DNA of 64,000 nucleotides from Bog-756 sp963778165 (GTDB lineage: Bacteria; Actinomycetota; Acidimicrobiia; Acidimicrobiales; RAAP-2), in contig CAVZTE010000005.1 in assembly GCA_963778165.1 (NCBI GenBank), positions 806,001 through 870,000 on the forward strand, written 5' to 3'. The translations under genes and the position numbers were made by a program. Positions 54,227 to 63,334 of this stretch are shown in pieces; positions within the stretch are counted from its first letter, which is position 1; every line of letters begins with the position of its first letter. The notes below the pieces were generated by a model. The model was not told the DNA's origin, did not search any database, and saw only the letters and a program-made list of their open reading frames with translations.

Positions 54227-54241
54227 GCGCCTCACAGGCGC
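54227..54241. repeat. Short perfect palindrome in a divergent promoter region
   Basis: GCGCCT-CAC-AGGCGC lies in the 265-base gap between the divergent reductase and FAD/NAD(P) genes. It could be an operator for the cluster; no other regulatory element was recognised. Confidence 0.35.
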
Positions 54242-54399
54242 AAATGCTTGTCCTGCCCCTCGGCGACGGCGTACCTTGGTAGTAGCGGCGATGCCGAAGA
54301 AGGGGCCGGCGTGAGCATGAAGTTGCTGGTGTCCATCCCGACGGCTCGTACGGCTGACTCCACGCCGGGCTCCCTCCGTATGTCCGCGCGAATCGGCCG

Positions 54400-56230
54400 A
54401 TGATCGAGTTCGCCATCGTCGGGCTCGGCTCGTGGGGCCTGTGCGTTCTGGAGCGGACCGTGGTCCGGGCCCGCCAGTCCACGTGCGCCGATCCGGGTGC
54501 ACCTGGTCGAGCCGGGCCAGCTCGGGCGGCGGGGTCTACTCCTCGGAGCAGCCCGACTACCTGGTGCTCAACAACGCCTGCGGCCAGCTCTCGCTCTACG
54601 CCTCCCCCAACAGCGACGAGCACCCCCCCTACGCCGTCGGGCTCTACGAGTGGGCCGTGGTGCGGGGCTTCCGCTGGGTGGGCCACGAGTGCCGGATCGG
54701 CACCGAGGGCGAACCGATCCGGCCCACCGACTACCTGCCCCGCCGGCTCATGGGCGAGTACCTGGTCTGGTTCTACGACACCCTGCTGGCCGACGCGCCC
54801 GCAGAACCTGGAGATCGTGCGCCACTACGCCGCCGCCATCGACATCTCGCCGGAGATCGGCGGTCGCGAGGCCGTGCTGCTCGACAACGGCGAGACCCTC
54901 TCGCGTCGACCACGTGGTGCTGACCTCTGGCCACACCTTCAACGACGAGCAGGTCGGCGACTCGGCCCGGGTCCGCTACCTGCGGCCCTACCCGGTGGAG
55001 TACTTCGACGATCCCCATCCCCCCCGGCTGCGCCGATGGCCATCGCCGGCATGGGCCTGGTGGGCTTCGACGTGCTGACCGCCCTCACCGTCGGGCCGGG
55101 GCGGGACCTTCGAGGTCGGTGGGCGACCGGAAGCGCTACGTGCCGAGCGGCCGGGAGCCGGACATCTACCTCTACTCGCGCTCGGGCGTCCCCTACTGCG
55201 CCAAGTCGGCCCACGGGGTCGATCCCTACGGCGACTACCGAGCCGGTGGTGTGCACGCCCGAAGCGTTCAGCCGAGCTGACCAACCCGGGCGGCTCGCCG
55301 CGTGCGCCGGCAGGTCGACTTCCGCAACGACCTGCTGCCGCTGCTGTTCGCCGAGATGCAGGCCCGCTACCACACCCATGCCGCCTTCCTGAAGGGCGGG
55401 CTGGAGGAGTCGACCGCGGCCCGCGACCCAGCTCCGGGCGGCCTGGGCGGACGGGCCGCTACGACGAGGCCGTCGAGCAGCTCGAGCCGCATCTACGGCC
55501 GCTTCGACCCCGCCAGCCACGTCTTCGCCGGGGCCGATCGGCACTACACCTCGAGCGCCGACTACCAGGCCCAGGTCTACGACATGGTCGAGACCGACCT
55601 CGACGAGGCGCTGGCCGACGGCGGCAGCCCGGTCAAGGCGGCCCAGGAGGTCCTCCGCATCCTGCGCGACCAGCTGCGCTCGGTCATCGAGTTCGGCGGG
55701 CTGTCCCTCGAGTCGTACATCGACTTCCAGTCCAACGTGCGGGGCCGGATCAACCGGCTGGAGGCCGGGCCGCCGCCCCTGCGCTCCCAGCAGCTGCTGG
55801 CCCTGCTCGACGCCGGCGTGGTCCACATCCCGTTCGGTCCCGACCCCGAGGTGACCGCCACTGGCCGACGGCCGGGTGGCCCTGCGCTCCACCCAGCTCG
55901 ACCGAGCCGGTCGAGGCCACCGTCAACGGGGTGGTCCGCGGCCACCTCGACCTGCCGTCGCTGGCCCGCTCGAGCTCTCCGCTGCTGAGCCGGCTCTACA
56001 CCAAGGGACGCCTGACCCAGCTGAGCTACGGGGACACTGCCGTGGGCAGCGTGGCCATCAGCGAGGACTTCCACCCCTACGACGCCGAGGGCCGCCTCCA
56101 GCCCAACCTCTCCCTGCTCGGCGTGCTGACCGAGGGCGTCCGCTACTTCACCCACTACCTGCCGTCGCCCCGCAGCCGGCTGCGGGCCGTGCTCGACGCC
56201 CAGGAGTGCGTGGAGGCCATCATCGGCTGA
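54400..56230 (+). CDS. FAD/NAD(P)-binding oxidoreductase-like protein (many indels)
   Basis: About 605 residues across some fifteen indels. It begins FAIVGLGSWGLCVLERTV, a dinucleotide loop, then VHLVEPGQLGGGVYSSEQPDYLVLNNACGQLSLY, DYLPRRLMGEYLVWFYDTLL, VVLTSGHTFND, MAIAGMGLVGFDVLTALTVGRGG (second dinucleotide site), VPYCAKSAHGVDPYGDYEPVVCTPEAF, and a helical C-terminus ending LSLLGVLTEGVRYFTHYLPSPRSRLRAVLDAQECVEAIIG. It belongs to the uncharacterised FAD-NAD(P)-binding family (PF13454-like, from memory), relatives of N-hydroxylating monooxygenases. It is transcribed opposite the MetY/MetA/ATP-grasp operon. Confidence 0.78.
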
Positions 56231-56302
56231 GTCCCGGCCGGCCGTCCGGCGCCCACCGCCGCACCGGCCGGAAGTGATCAGGGTCCGGCGATCGGCCGGC
56301 GG

Positions 56303-57583
56303 TCAGGCAGTAGCGGCGGTCAAGGCCTGGTCGATGTCGTCGATCAGGTCGTCGATGTGCTCGAGGCCGATGGACAGGCGGATGGTCTCGGGACGGATGC
56401 CGGCGGCGACCAGCTCGGTCGTCGGATAGCTGGCGGTGGGTGGTCGAAGCCGGGTGGATGGCCAGCGACTTGGCGTCCCCCAGGTTGAGCAGCCGCTTGA
56501 ACAGCTGCAGCGAGTCGAAGAAGGCCAGTCCGGCGTCGTAGCCCCCGGCGGCGCCGAAGGTGATGATGGACGGCACCCGGCCCTTGAGGTAGCGCTGGAC
56601 CAGGTCGTGGTGGGGGTGGTCGGGGAAGCCGGCGAAGCTCACCCACTCGACCCGGGGGTCGGCGGCCAGGTAGGCGGCGACGGCCCGGGCGTTGGCCTCG
56701 TGGCGGTCCAGGCGGACGGCCATCGTCTCGAGGCCCTGCAGGAGCTGGAAGGCGTTGAACGGCGACAGGGTGGCGCCGGTGTTGCGCAGCTGGATGGAGC
56801 GGGCCCGCACGACGAACGGCCGCTCGGGGAAGTCCCGGGCGAACACGACATCGTGGAAGGCCGGCTCGGGCTGGTTGAACATCGGGAAGCGGTCGGCGTG
56901 CTCGGCCCACGGGAACGTGCCCGCCGTCGACGATGGCCCCGCCGAGGGTCGTGCCGTGGCCGCCCGACGAACTTGGTCAGCGAGTGCACGACGACGTCGG
57001 CCCCGTGCTCGAATCGGCTTGAGCATCAACGGGGTGGCGACGGTGTTGTCGACGATCAGGGGCACGCCGGCGCGCGTGGGCCACCGCGGCCACCGCTTCG
57101 AGGTCCACCACGTTGCCGGCCGGATTGCCGATCGTCTCGCAGAACACGGCGCAGGTGTTGTCGTCGATCAGGGGCGCGATCGACTCGGCCCGGTCGTCGG
57201 CCGCGAACCGGGCCTCGATGCCCAGGGTCGGCAGCACGTGGGCGAAGTAGGTGAAGGTGGCCCCGTAGAGCTGGGGGGCGACCACGAAGTTCGTGCCGGC
57301 CCGGGCCACGGTGAGGATGGAGTAGCTGACCGCGGCCATGCCCGACGCCACGCACCAGCGCCGCCGTGCCTCCCTCCAGGGCGGCGATGCGCTTCTCCAG
57401 GACGTCGTTGGTGGGGTTGTTGATCCGGTTGTAGTGGAAGCCCGGGATCTCGAGGTCGAGCACGGCGCCGGCGTGCTCGGCGTCGATGAAGTCGTGGGCC
57501 ACCGTCTGGTAGATGGGCACGGCCACCGCCCGGGTGCCGTCGGCCGCGTAGCCGCCGTGGATGGCGATGGTCTCGTCGTGCAT
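56303..57583 (-). CDS. metY: O-acylhomoserine sulfhydrylase (indels)
   Basis: About 425 residues read across several indels (near 56425, 56925, 56980, 57010, 57070, 57350). PLP enzyme of the Cys/Met family: start MHDETIAIHGGYAADGTRAVAVPIYQTVAHDF, FHYNRINNPTNDVLEKRIAALEGG, VASGMAAVSYSI, LPTLGIEARFAADD, CAVFCETIGNPAGNV, VDNTVATP, the PLP-lysine site HSLTKFVG, PMFNQPEPAFHD, and C-terminal HPASTTHRQLSD with LSIGLEHIDDLIDDIDQAL. It makes homocysteine (or methionine) from O-acylhomoserine and sulfide or a thiol. It begins four bases after the metA stop. Confidence 0.87.
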
Positions 57584-57587
57584 TGGC

Positions 57588-58584
57588 TCAGTCGCTCCTC
57601 TTCGTGACGCCGGCCATCCAGTTGGCGTACAGCCCGTGGCCGTCGTCCCGCCACGGCCAGGTCGGCCCGGTCCCCCACCTCGTCGAAGGGGATACGACTC
57701 GACCAGCGCCGGGTCCCGTCTCGTCCCCGATGACGGCTCGTGGAGGTCCTCGAGCTGCGTCCCAGTCCTCGGGGGCCACACAGTGCGAGCGGCAGGCGCG
57801 GCAGCTCGTCGCGCTCGTCGAGCACGTAGCGCCGGACGTCGCGGTGGTACTCGCGGAGCAGGCTGGAGGGGTCGTACTCGGGGTGGCCCTGGACCAGCAC
57901 CACCTCGGCGACGGCACCGATGGTCCTGGTGGCCACGCTCCAGCCCACCTGCGTCGGAGCTGCACGGCGATCTCGTAGCCCGCGGCCAGCAGCACGTCCG
58001 TCGGGCACGGTGTTGATGCGGGAGTGGGGCAGGACGACGTCGGTGCCGAGCCCGAGCGCCAGCGGGATGGGTCCGGGTCGGCCTGCTGGGGGAAGACGCC
58101 GGTGCACTTGGCCGGCAGCGTGGTCGCGTTCGATGCCGTCGAAGACGGTCAGGGCGGCGTGGGCCGACAGGCACGACAGCAGCATGGAGCGGGACGTGCT
58201 CACTGCCCCCACGACGAGCAGGTCGGCCAGATCGTCCCAGTAGGGCTCGTCCTCGATGCGCGCCTCCAGCGGGTTCGAGCCGGTCACGATCAGCAGGTCG
58301 GGCGCGGCTCGCCGCAGATGGCGTCGACGGGCAGGTACTCCTCGGCGATCCGCGCCGCGACGCGCTCGCCCCTCGGGCACGCCGGCCATGGTGTAGCGGC
58401 GCACTTCGATCACCTCGGTCCCGGACCCGGCGTCGAGCAGGCCGAGGAACTGCCGCTCGGTGGCGTCGAAGGCGCCGTCGGGCATGTTGTTGACGAAGCG
58501 CACAGGTCCAACGGGGCACCCGGGCCTCGGTCGGGCGAGGCCTCGGCGTCCGGCCGCCGGCGGCCGGACCAGCCGCACCGCCAC
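57588..58584 (-). CDS. metA: MetA-like homoserine O-acyltransferase (indels)
   Basis: About 330 residues across several indels. It starts at a GTG that overlaps the upstream stop (TAGTG). Motifs: VRFVNNMPDGAFDATERQFLGLLDAGSG, DLLIVTGSNPLEARIEDEPYWDDLADLL, the nucleophile Cys in LLSCLSAHAALTVFDGIER, LALGLGTDVVLPHSRIN, and the His/Glu of VVLVQGHPEYDPSSLLREYHRDVRRYV. This is the glutamine-amidotransferase-like MetA family, which acylates homoserine with succinyl- or acetyl-CoA. The acyl donor cannot be read here. With metY it forms the two-step route to homocysteine. Confidence 0.83.
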
Positions 58585-59832
58585 TAGTGCCTCACGTCGG
58601 CGTAGGTGACCGTCACCTCTTGGTGGAGCAGGCGGTCGACCGCCTGCAGCTCGGCGTAGTCCTGCGGCCGAGCCGACCACCGCCATGATGTGGTTCCGCG
58701 ACCCGTCCCGCCAGTCGAGGTCGGCCCCCGGGCCCTGGTGCACGCTGATGGTGTCCACGCCGGGGTGGTCGCTCACCGCGTCGACGCCGGCGATGGCCGC
58801 CACGGTGGCCGACACCGCCGGTGGCTGCAGGAAGAAGCGGTAGCCGATGCGCTCGGTGGCCACCGGGCCGTCGATGCGCGATCTCCTCGCCGAGCGCCAC
58901 CCGCAGGGTCAGCTCGAGCAGGGGGATGCCGGCGGCGCGTCCGAGCATCTCGGGCACGCCGCCGCCGACCCGACCGTTGACCTCGATGATCCGGGGGCCG
59001 TCGGGGGTGAACTTGACCTCGGTGTGCAGGCAGCCGGTGCGCGACCCCGAGCGCCTCGATGGCCGCGGTGGCCAGCGCCAGCACCGCCTCCTGCTCGGCG
59101 TCGTCGAGAGCCGGCGGGAATGAAGAAGCCGGTCTCCCGGAAGTTCTCCGCCAGCGGGAACCGGCCGGTGAGGGCCAGATGGCTGATGACCCCGCCGGCC
59201 ACCACGCTCTCCACCGACACGTAGGCCGCGTAGGGGTCGTCAGCCCGGGCCGGATCGTCGGCCAGGTACCCCTCGAGGACCATCTCCGGGCGGCTCGGGC
59301 CCGAGTGCCTCGAGCAGCCGGTCCAGCTCGCTGGCGGTCGTTGGCCAGGAAGGTGTAGCGGCTGCCCTGGGCCGACCGGGGCTTGAGAACCGCCGGCCAG
59401 CCCACCTCGGAGCCTCGATCGCGGCCAGCTCCGGCTCGGACTGTCGTCGGGCCGGATCACCTGGCAGGCGGGCATGGGCAGCCCGGCCTCGAGCCAGGAC
59501 CTGGCGTTGCTCGGACTTGTCGGTGAGGGCGGCCGCCGTCGCCGCCGAGTGGAACGGCAGGTGCGAGCGCCGCCGGCCACCTCGGCGTAGGCCGACCATG
59601 CCGGCATCGAGATAGGTGGCGATGGCCGTCGGGCTCGTAGGCCGAGAGGGCCTTGGCAATCTGCTCGACGTCCGAGGCCGCTGATGTCGACCACTGGGCC
59701 GAACGGTTCAGCAGGTCGGCCATCTGGCTCATCTCGGGCAGGGAGCCGTCGATCATCCACAGCAGGTCGCACACGACCGGCGGCCGCCTCGGCCAGCTGC
59801 ATGACGGGCACGCAGCGCGGCCCGTAGCCCAC
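58584..59832 (-). CDS. ATP-grasp carboxylate-amine ligase (many indels)
   Basis: About 415 residues read across many indels; the first metA codon overlaps its stop. Starting from GTG 59832 (GYGPRCVPVMQLAEAA); an extension to 59959 is possible. Recognisable ATP-grasp parts are VGWPAVLKPRSAQGSRYTFLAND (ATP-binding Lys), MVLEGYLADDPARADDPYAAYVSVESVVAGGVISHLALTGRFPLAENFRETGFFIP, ALGVAHGCLHTEVKFTPDGPRIIEVNGRVGGGVPEMLGRAAG (metal-binding Glu/Asn) and a final RSIDGPVATERIGYRFFLQPP. This resembles the peptide/amino-acid ligase group (PF13535 type). It would join an amino acid or similar amine to a carboxylate using ATP. Confidence 0.75.
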
Positions 59833-60017
59833 GGCGACGAGCGGTCGCTTCTCGTTGGATGTGGAAGCGTTCTATGCCCCTGACCACCGGGCAGATGTTA
59901 GCGTCGAACTGGGTGTTCGCCTGGAAGATTGCCTGCTGATCGGTGGGATGCACCGGCACAGGAGACCCATCCGGGTCAGATCACGTACATCAGATCGACG
60001 TAGAGGAGTCACGGGCC

Positions 60018-61205
60018 ATGCCAGTCGAGATCATCGGGATGGTGGGCACCAGGGACGCCTCGGAGATCAAAGGGCCGCTGGTCGACGGACCGGTGGTCGA
60101 CTGGATGGACGGCCCGGTCATCGACCCGGGCTATCTGGTCGACATCGCCCAGGCCCACGACGACGGCGGCTTCGACCGGGTCCTGGTGGGCTACGGCGCC
60201 GTGGCCCCGGAAGGCTGGGCCGTGGCCGCCACCGTGCTGCACAGCACCAAGCACCTCAAGGTGCTGGTGGCCCACCGACCGGGCTTCGTGCAGCCGGTCC
60301 TGCTGGCCCGCATGGCCGCCACCCTGGACCAGCTGACCGGCGGCGGGAGGATCGCCATCCACTTCATCACCGGCGGCGACGAGGCCGACCAGCGCCGGGA
60401 GGGCGACTTCGTCCCCCACGACGCCCGCTACCGCCGGACCGGCGAGGTCATGTCCATCGTCCGCCGCATCTGGGCCGAGGACTCGCCCTTCGACTTCGAA
60501 GGGGAGTTCTTCCGCTACGAGGGGGCCTTCAGCTCGGTCAAGCCGGCCACGCCGGGGGGCATCCCGCTGTACTTCGCCGGCGCCTCGCCCCCGGCCATCG
60601 CGGTCGGCGCAGCCCAGGCCGACGTCTACGCCTTCTGGGGGGAGCCCCGAGCAGCCGTAGCCGGCCCGCATGGAGACCATCGACCAGGCTGCGGCCAAGG
60701 TAGGCCGCACGCTCCGCTACAGCATCTCCCTCCGGCCCATCATCGCCGACACCGAGGAGGAGGCCTGGGAGAAGGCCGAATGGATCGCGGAGACCACCGC
60801 CGAGCGGATCGCCCTGGCCAAGGAGCGGATGGCCGGCCACAAGGACACGTACCAGGGGCTGGGCGGGCGACAAGAACGCCACCTTCTCGGTCGACCGCGA
60901 CACCGGGGGAACCACGTCGGTCGGCCGCAAGCGGCTGATCGAGATGTCCGTCGGACAAGGACGTCCACGACGAGCGGCTCTGGATGAAGGTGGCCAATCT
61001 GACCGGTGCGGCCGGCAACTCCACAGCCTTGGTCGGCACGCCCGAGCAGGTGGCCGAGGCCATGCTCCGCTACTACGACCTCGGGATCACCACACTGCTG
61101 CTCAAGGGCTTCGACCCCTTGGCCGACGCCGTCGACTTCGGCGAGCGCCTGCTCCCGCTGGTCCGCAGCGGGGCAGAGGAGCGCGACGCCGTGGGAGCCC
61201 GCTGA
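60018..61205 (+). CDS. SsuD-like flavin-dependent monooxygenase (indels)
   Basis: About 393 residues across indels near 60663, 60870 and 60946. LLM fold: YLVDIAQAHDDGGFDRVLVGYGAVAPEGWAVAATVLHSTKHLKVLVAHRPGFVQPVLLARMAATLDQLTGGGRIAIHFITGGDEADQRREGDFVPHDARYRRTGEVMSIVRRIW closely follows alkanesulfonate/dimethylsulfone monooxygenases (SsuD, SfnG). C-terminus: LVGTPEQVAEAMLRYYDLGITTLLLKGF. It would use FMNH2 and O2 to cleave a C-S bond and release sulfite. The ATG at 60018 is divergent from the ATP-grasp gene; the 185-base gap has no recognised regulatory site. Confidence 0.85.
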
Positions 61206-61239
61206 ACGACATTGAGCCCCGAGGGGTAGGGTTCAACAG

Positions 61240-61641
61240 GTGAGCGGAACGGATGACTCGATGGACCTGGAGTTGGCCGCAGCCTCCCTCCGGGCGGACG
61301 GTTCCGATGTGCGCATCCTGGTCAAGGTCCTGGCCGACCAGCTTGCCGAGGCTCTCGGGTCACGGCTCGAAGTGAAGCGGGCCGGGGGTCGGTTCCGGAA
61401 GTCAGACGAGATCAAGTCCATCGGCATCTCCATCGGCGACGATCAGTTCGAAGCGGTGGTCGACGGGACCTCACTCCAGTGCAGTGTCGGCCACACTTCG
61501 GGCGGTATCCGTATCCGCAGCGAGAAGGTCGGGGTCGACGAGTGGCTGGCCCGGCTGCTGGCCCTCCTCAAAGCCGAAGCAGCCCACAGCCAGGCGGTTC
61601 GCCAGGCACTCGAGAGCATGGTCATCGGAGGAAACACATGA
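61240..61641 (+). CDS. Small conserved-type protein at head of YbjQ operon
   Basis: 133 residues from GTG. Helix-strand pattern: DVRILVKVLADQLAEALGSRLEVKRAGGRFRKSDEIKSIGISIGDDQFEAVVDGTSLQCSVGHTSGGIRIRSEKVGVDEWLARLLALLKAEAAHSQAVRQALESMV. No signal, no membrane segment, no catalytic motif. I do not recognise the family. Its stop overlaps the next start (ATGA), so it is translated together with a YbjQ-repeat protein and probably acts with it. Confidence 0.72.
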   Translation: MSGTDDSMDLELAAASLRADGSDVRILVKVLADQLAEALGSRLEVKRAGGRFRKSDEIKSIGISIGDDQFEAVVDGTSLQCSVGHTSGGIRIRSEKVGVDEWLARLLALLKAEAAHSQAVRQALESMVIGGNT

Positions 61642-62435
61642 GTGACGCCCCACAGGATCTACCCAAGGAGGCGGGTCACCGGCTCGAAGAGCTCGAGCAT
61701 GGGCTGTTCACCTCGGACCTCTCGGTCAACGAGTTCCTGCTCATCAAAGAGGTGGGCTTCCATCCGCTCGGGTTCGTTATGGGGTCGTCGATCTACCACA
61801 CCGGGATCCAAACCCGGAAGTGGGGCCAGAGCCAGGAGCTCGAGAAGCTGACCGGGGCCATGTACGAAGCCCGGGAGCTGGCCATGACCCGGATGGAGGA
61901 GGAGGCCGCCGAGCTCGGGGCGGACGGCGTGGTCGGGGTGAGGCTCGACGTCAACTACTACGAGTGGGGCAAGGACGCCGCCGAGTTCATCGCCGTGGGC
62001 ACCGCCGTCAAGGCGGAGAGCGGCGTGTCCCACCTCAACAAGTTGGGCAAGCCCTTCACCTCGGACCTCTCCGGTCAGGACTTCTGGACCCTCATGCAGA
62101 CCGGTTACATCCCCCAGGGCCTGGTCATGGGGACATGCGTCTACCACATCGCCCATCGCGGCCTCGGCCAGACGTTGGGTTCGGCCGGCCAGAACGTGGA
62201 GCTCCCGAACTTCACCCAGGCCCTGTACGAGGCCCGGGAGCTGGCCATGACCCGGATGCAGGACGAGGCCACACGCCTCGACGCCTCCGGCATCGTCGGG
62301 GTGCGGCTGGAGGAGAAGTCCCACCAGTGGGGCAGCCACACCATCGAGTTCCTCTCACTCGGGACCGCCGTGGGCAAGACCTCCGACTCGGTGACCCTGC
62401 CCCGCCCCACCACCATCATCTCGCTCGACAACTGA
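61638..62435 (+). CDS. Tandem YbjQ-like (heavy-metal-binding fold) protein
   Basis: 265 residues, two copies of a ~120-residue unit. Each begins FTSDLS-x-(N/Q)-[E/D]F, passes GFVMGSSIYH or GLVMGTCVYH, and has the YbjQ-type helix-strand ALYEARELAMTRMQDEATRLDASGIVGVRLEEKSHQWG, ending FLSLGTAV. YbjQ-like domains form pentamers and are annotated as heavy-metal-binding, without firm biochemical proof. No signal peptide. Start and stop overlap both neighbours. Confidence 0.82.
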   Translation: MSDAPQDLPKEAGHRLEELEHGLFTSDLSVNEFLLIKEVGFHPLGFVMGSSIYHTGIQTRKWGQSQELEKLTGAMYEARELAMTRMEEEAAELGADGVVGVRLDVNYYEWGKDAAEFIAVGTAVKAESGVSHLNKLGKPFTSDLSGQDFWTLMQTGYIPQGLVMGTCVYHIAHRGLGQTLGSAGQNVELPNFTQALYEARELAMTRMQDEATRLDASGIVGVRLEEKSHQWGSHTIEFLSLGTAVGKTSDSVTLPRPTTIISLDN

Positions 62436-63334
62436 TGGACGCCGAGCCGAACGATCTCCCCGAGGCGGCCAGCCGTCGCTTCGCCGAGGGTGCGTTCACC
62501 TCGGGTCTCACCGTCCCTGACTTCGCAGCCTGCCTGCAGATGGGCCTCGAACCGGTCGGGTTCGTCCAGGGCTTCTGTGTGATGCAGTGGCAGTGGTACG
62601 GGATGGGCTCGCCCTACGGCACCTTCGGCAACCCCTACAGCGGGAACGCCCGCGGCTACTCGGAGACCTGGCAGTGTCCTCACGGGTTCGTCTCCGCCGA
62701 ACACCGGTCCTGGGGACAGAACTACGAGCAGTCCTGGATCGAGGATGCCTGGCGAGACGGCTTCACCTCGGCCTACGAGCGCATGATCGAAGAGGCCACC
62801 ACGGTCGGGGCCCACGGCGTGGTGGGCCTGGTCGATGCCTCGGAGCGCCTGGGCGACATCGGTGTCCTCGAGTTCCGGGTCCAGGGCACCGCGGTGAAGG
62901 TAAAGGACGGAGCTCCTCCGGCCGGTGGTCGCCCCTGGACCACCTACCTGGCCGGCCAGCGACTGGCCAAGTCGGTGGAGGCCGGATTCGCACCGGTGTC
63001 CATCGCCGCCACGGTGGCATCGGTCCGGGTGTGGGCCTACTGCATGACCGAGTACCTGACCGAGGGATCCTCGGCCAACTGGGGGTACCAGACACCGGCT
63101 TCGGAGATCGAACAGATGTCCCGGGCCCACATGGCCGTACGCCGACTGGCCCGCCAACAGCTGCGGTCCGGACTCGAAGGCGACTCGATCCACGGGGCGT
63201 CGATGATCACCACGGAGCGGGAGCTGGGCCAAGGCGATGCCGAACTCCAGTGCATCATGCGGGGCAACCGGGTGCGTCGGTTCAAGAAGTTCGACCCGCT
63301 GTCCCCGCCTCGGCCGACGGTGCGGCTCCTGTGA
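62435..63334 (+). CDS. Divergent YbjQ-like protein with aromatic insert
   Basis: 299 residues. The first unit has FTSGLTVPDFAACLQMGLEPVGFVQGFCVMQW, then an insert rich in Trp/Tyr/Gly (QWYGMGSPYGTFGNPYSGNARGYSETWQCPHGFVSAEHRSWG), then the helix-strand SAYERMIEEATTVGAHGVVGLVDASERLG. The second unit (WTTYLAGQRLAKSVEAGFAPVSIAATVASVRV through MAVRRLARQQLRSGLEGDSIHGASM) is more divergent. It starts at the base after TG of the previous stop (TGATG) and overlaps the next gene as GTGA. Confidence 0.78.
   Translation: MDAEPNDLPEAASRRFAEGAFTSGLTVPDFAACLQMGLEPVGFVQGFCVMQWQWYGMGSPYGTFGNPYSGNARGYSETWQCPHGFVSAEHRSWGQNYEQSWIEDAWRDGFTSAYERMIEEATTVGAHGVVGLVDASERLGDIGVLEFRVQGTAVKVKDGAPPAGGRPWTTYLAGQRLAKSVEAGFAPVSIAATVASVRVWAYCMTEYLTEGSSANWGYQTPASEIEQMSRAHMAVRRLARQQLRSGLEGDSIHGASMITTERELGQGDAELQCIMRGNRVRRFKKFDPLSPPRPTVRLL

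Noticed and set aside
59833..60017. SAM-type riboswitch before the sulfur-related genes
   Set aside because: Looked for a pseudoknot-like conserved core and found none that I can support.
51222..60950. Interpreting the broken genes as a decaying genomic island
   Set aside because: Shifts are dense and even but no conserved residues or whole segments are lost; decay would also bring stops, substitutions and deletions.
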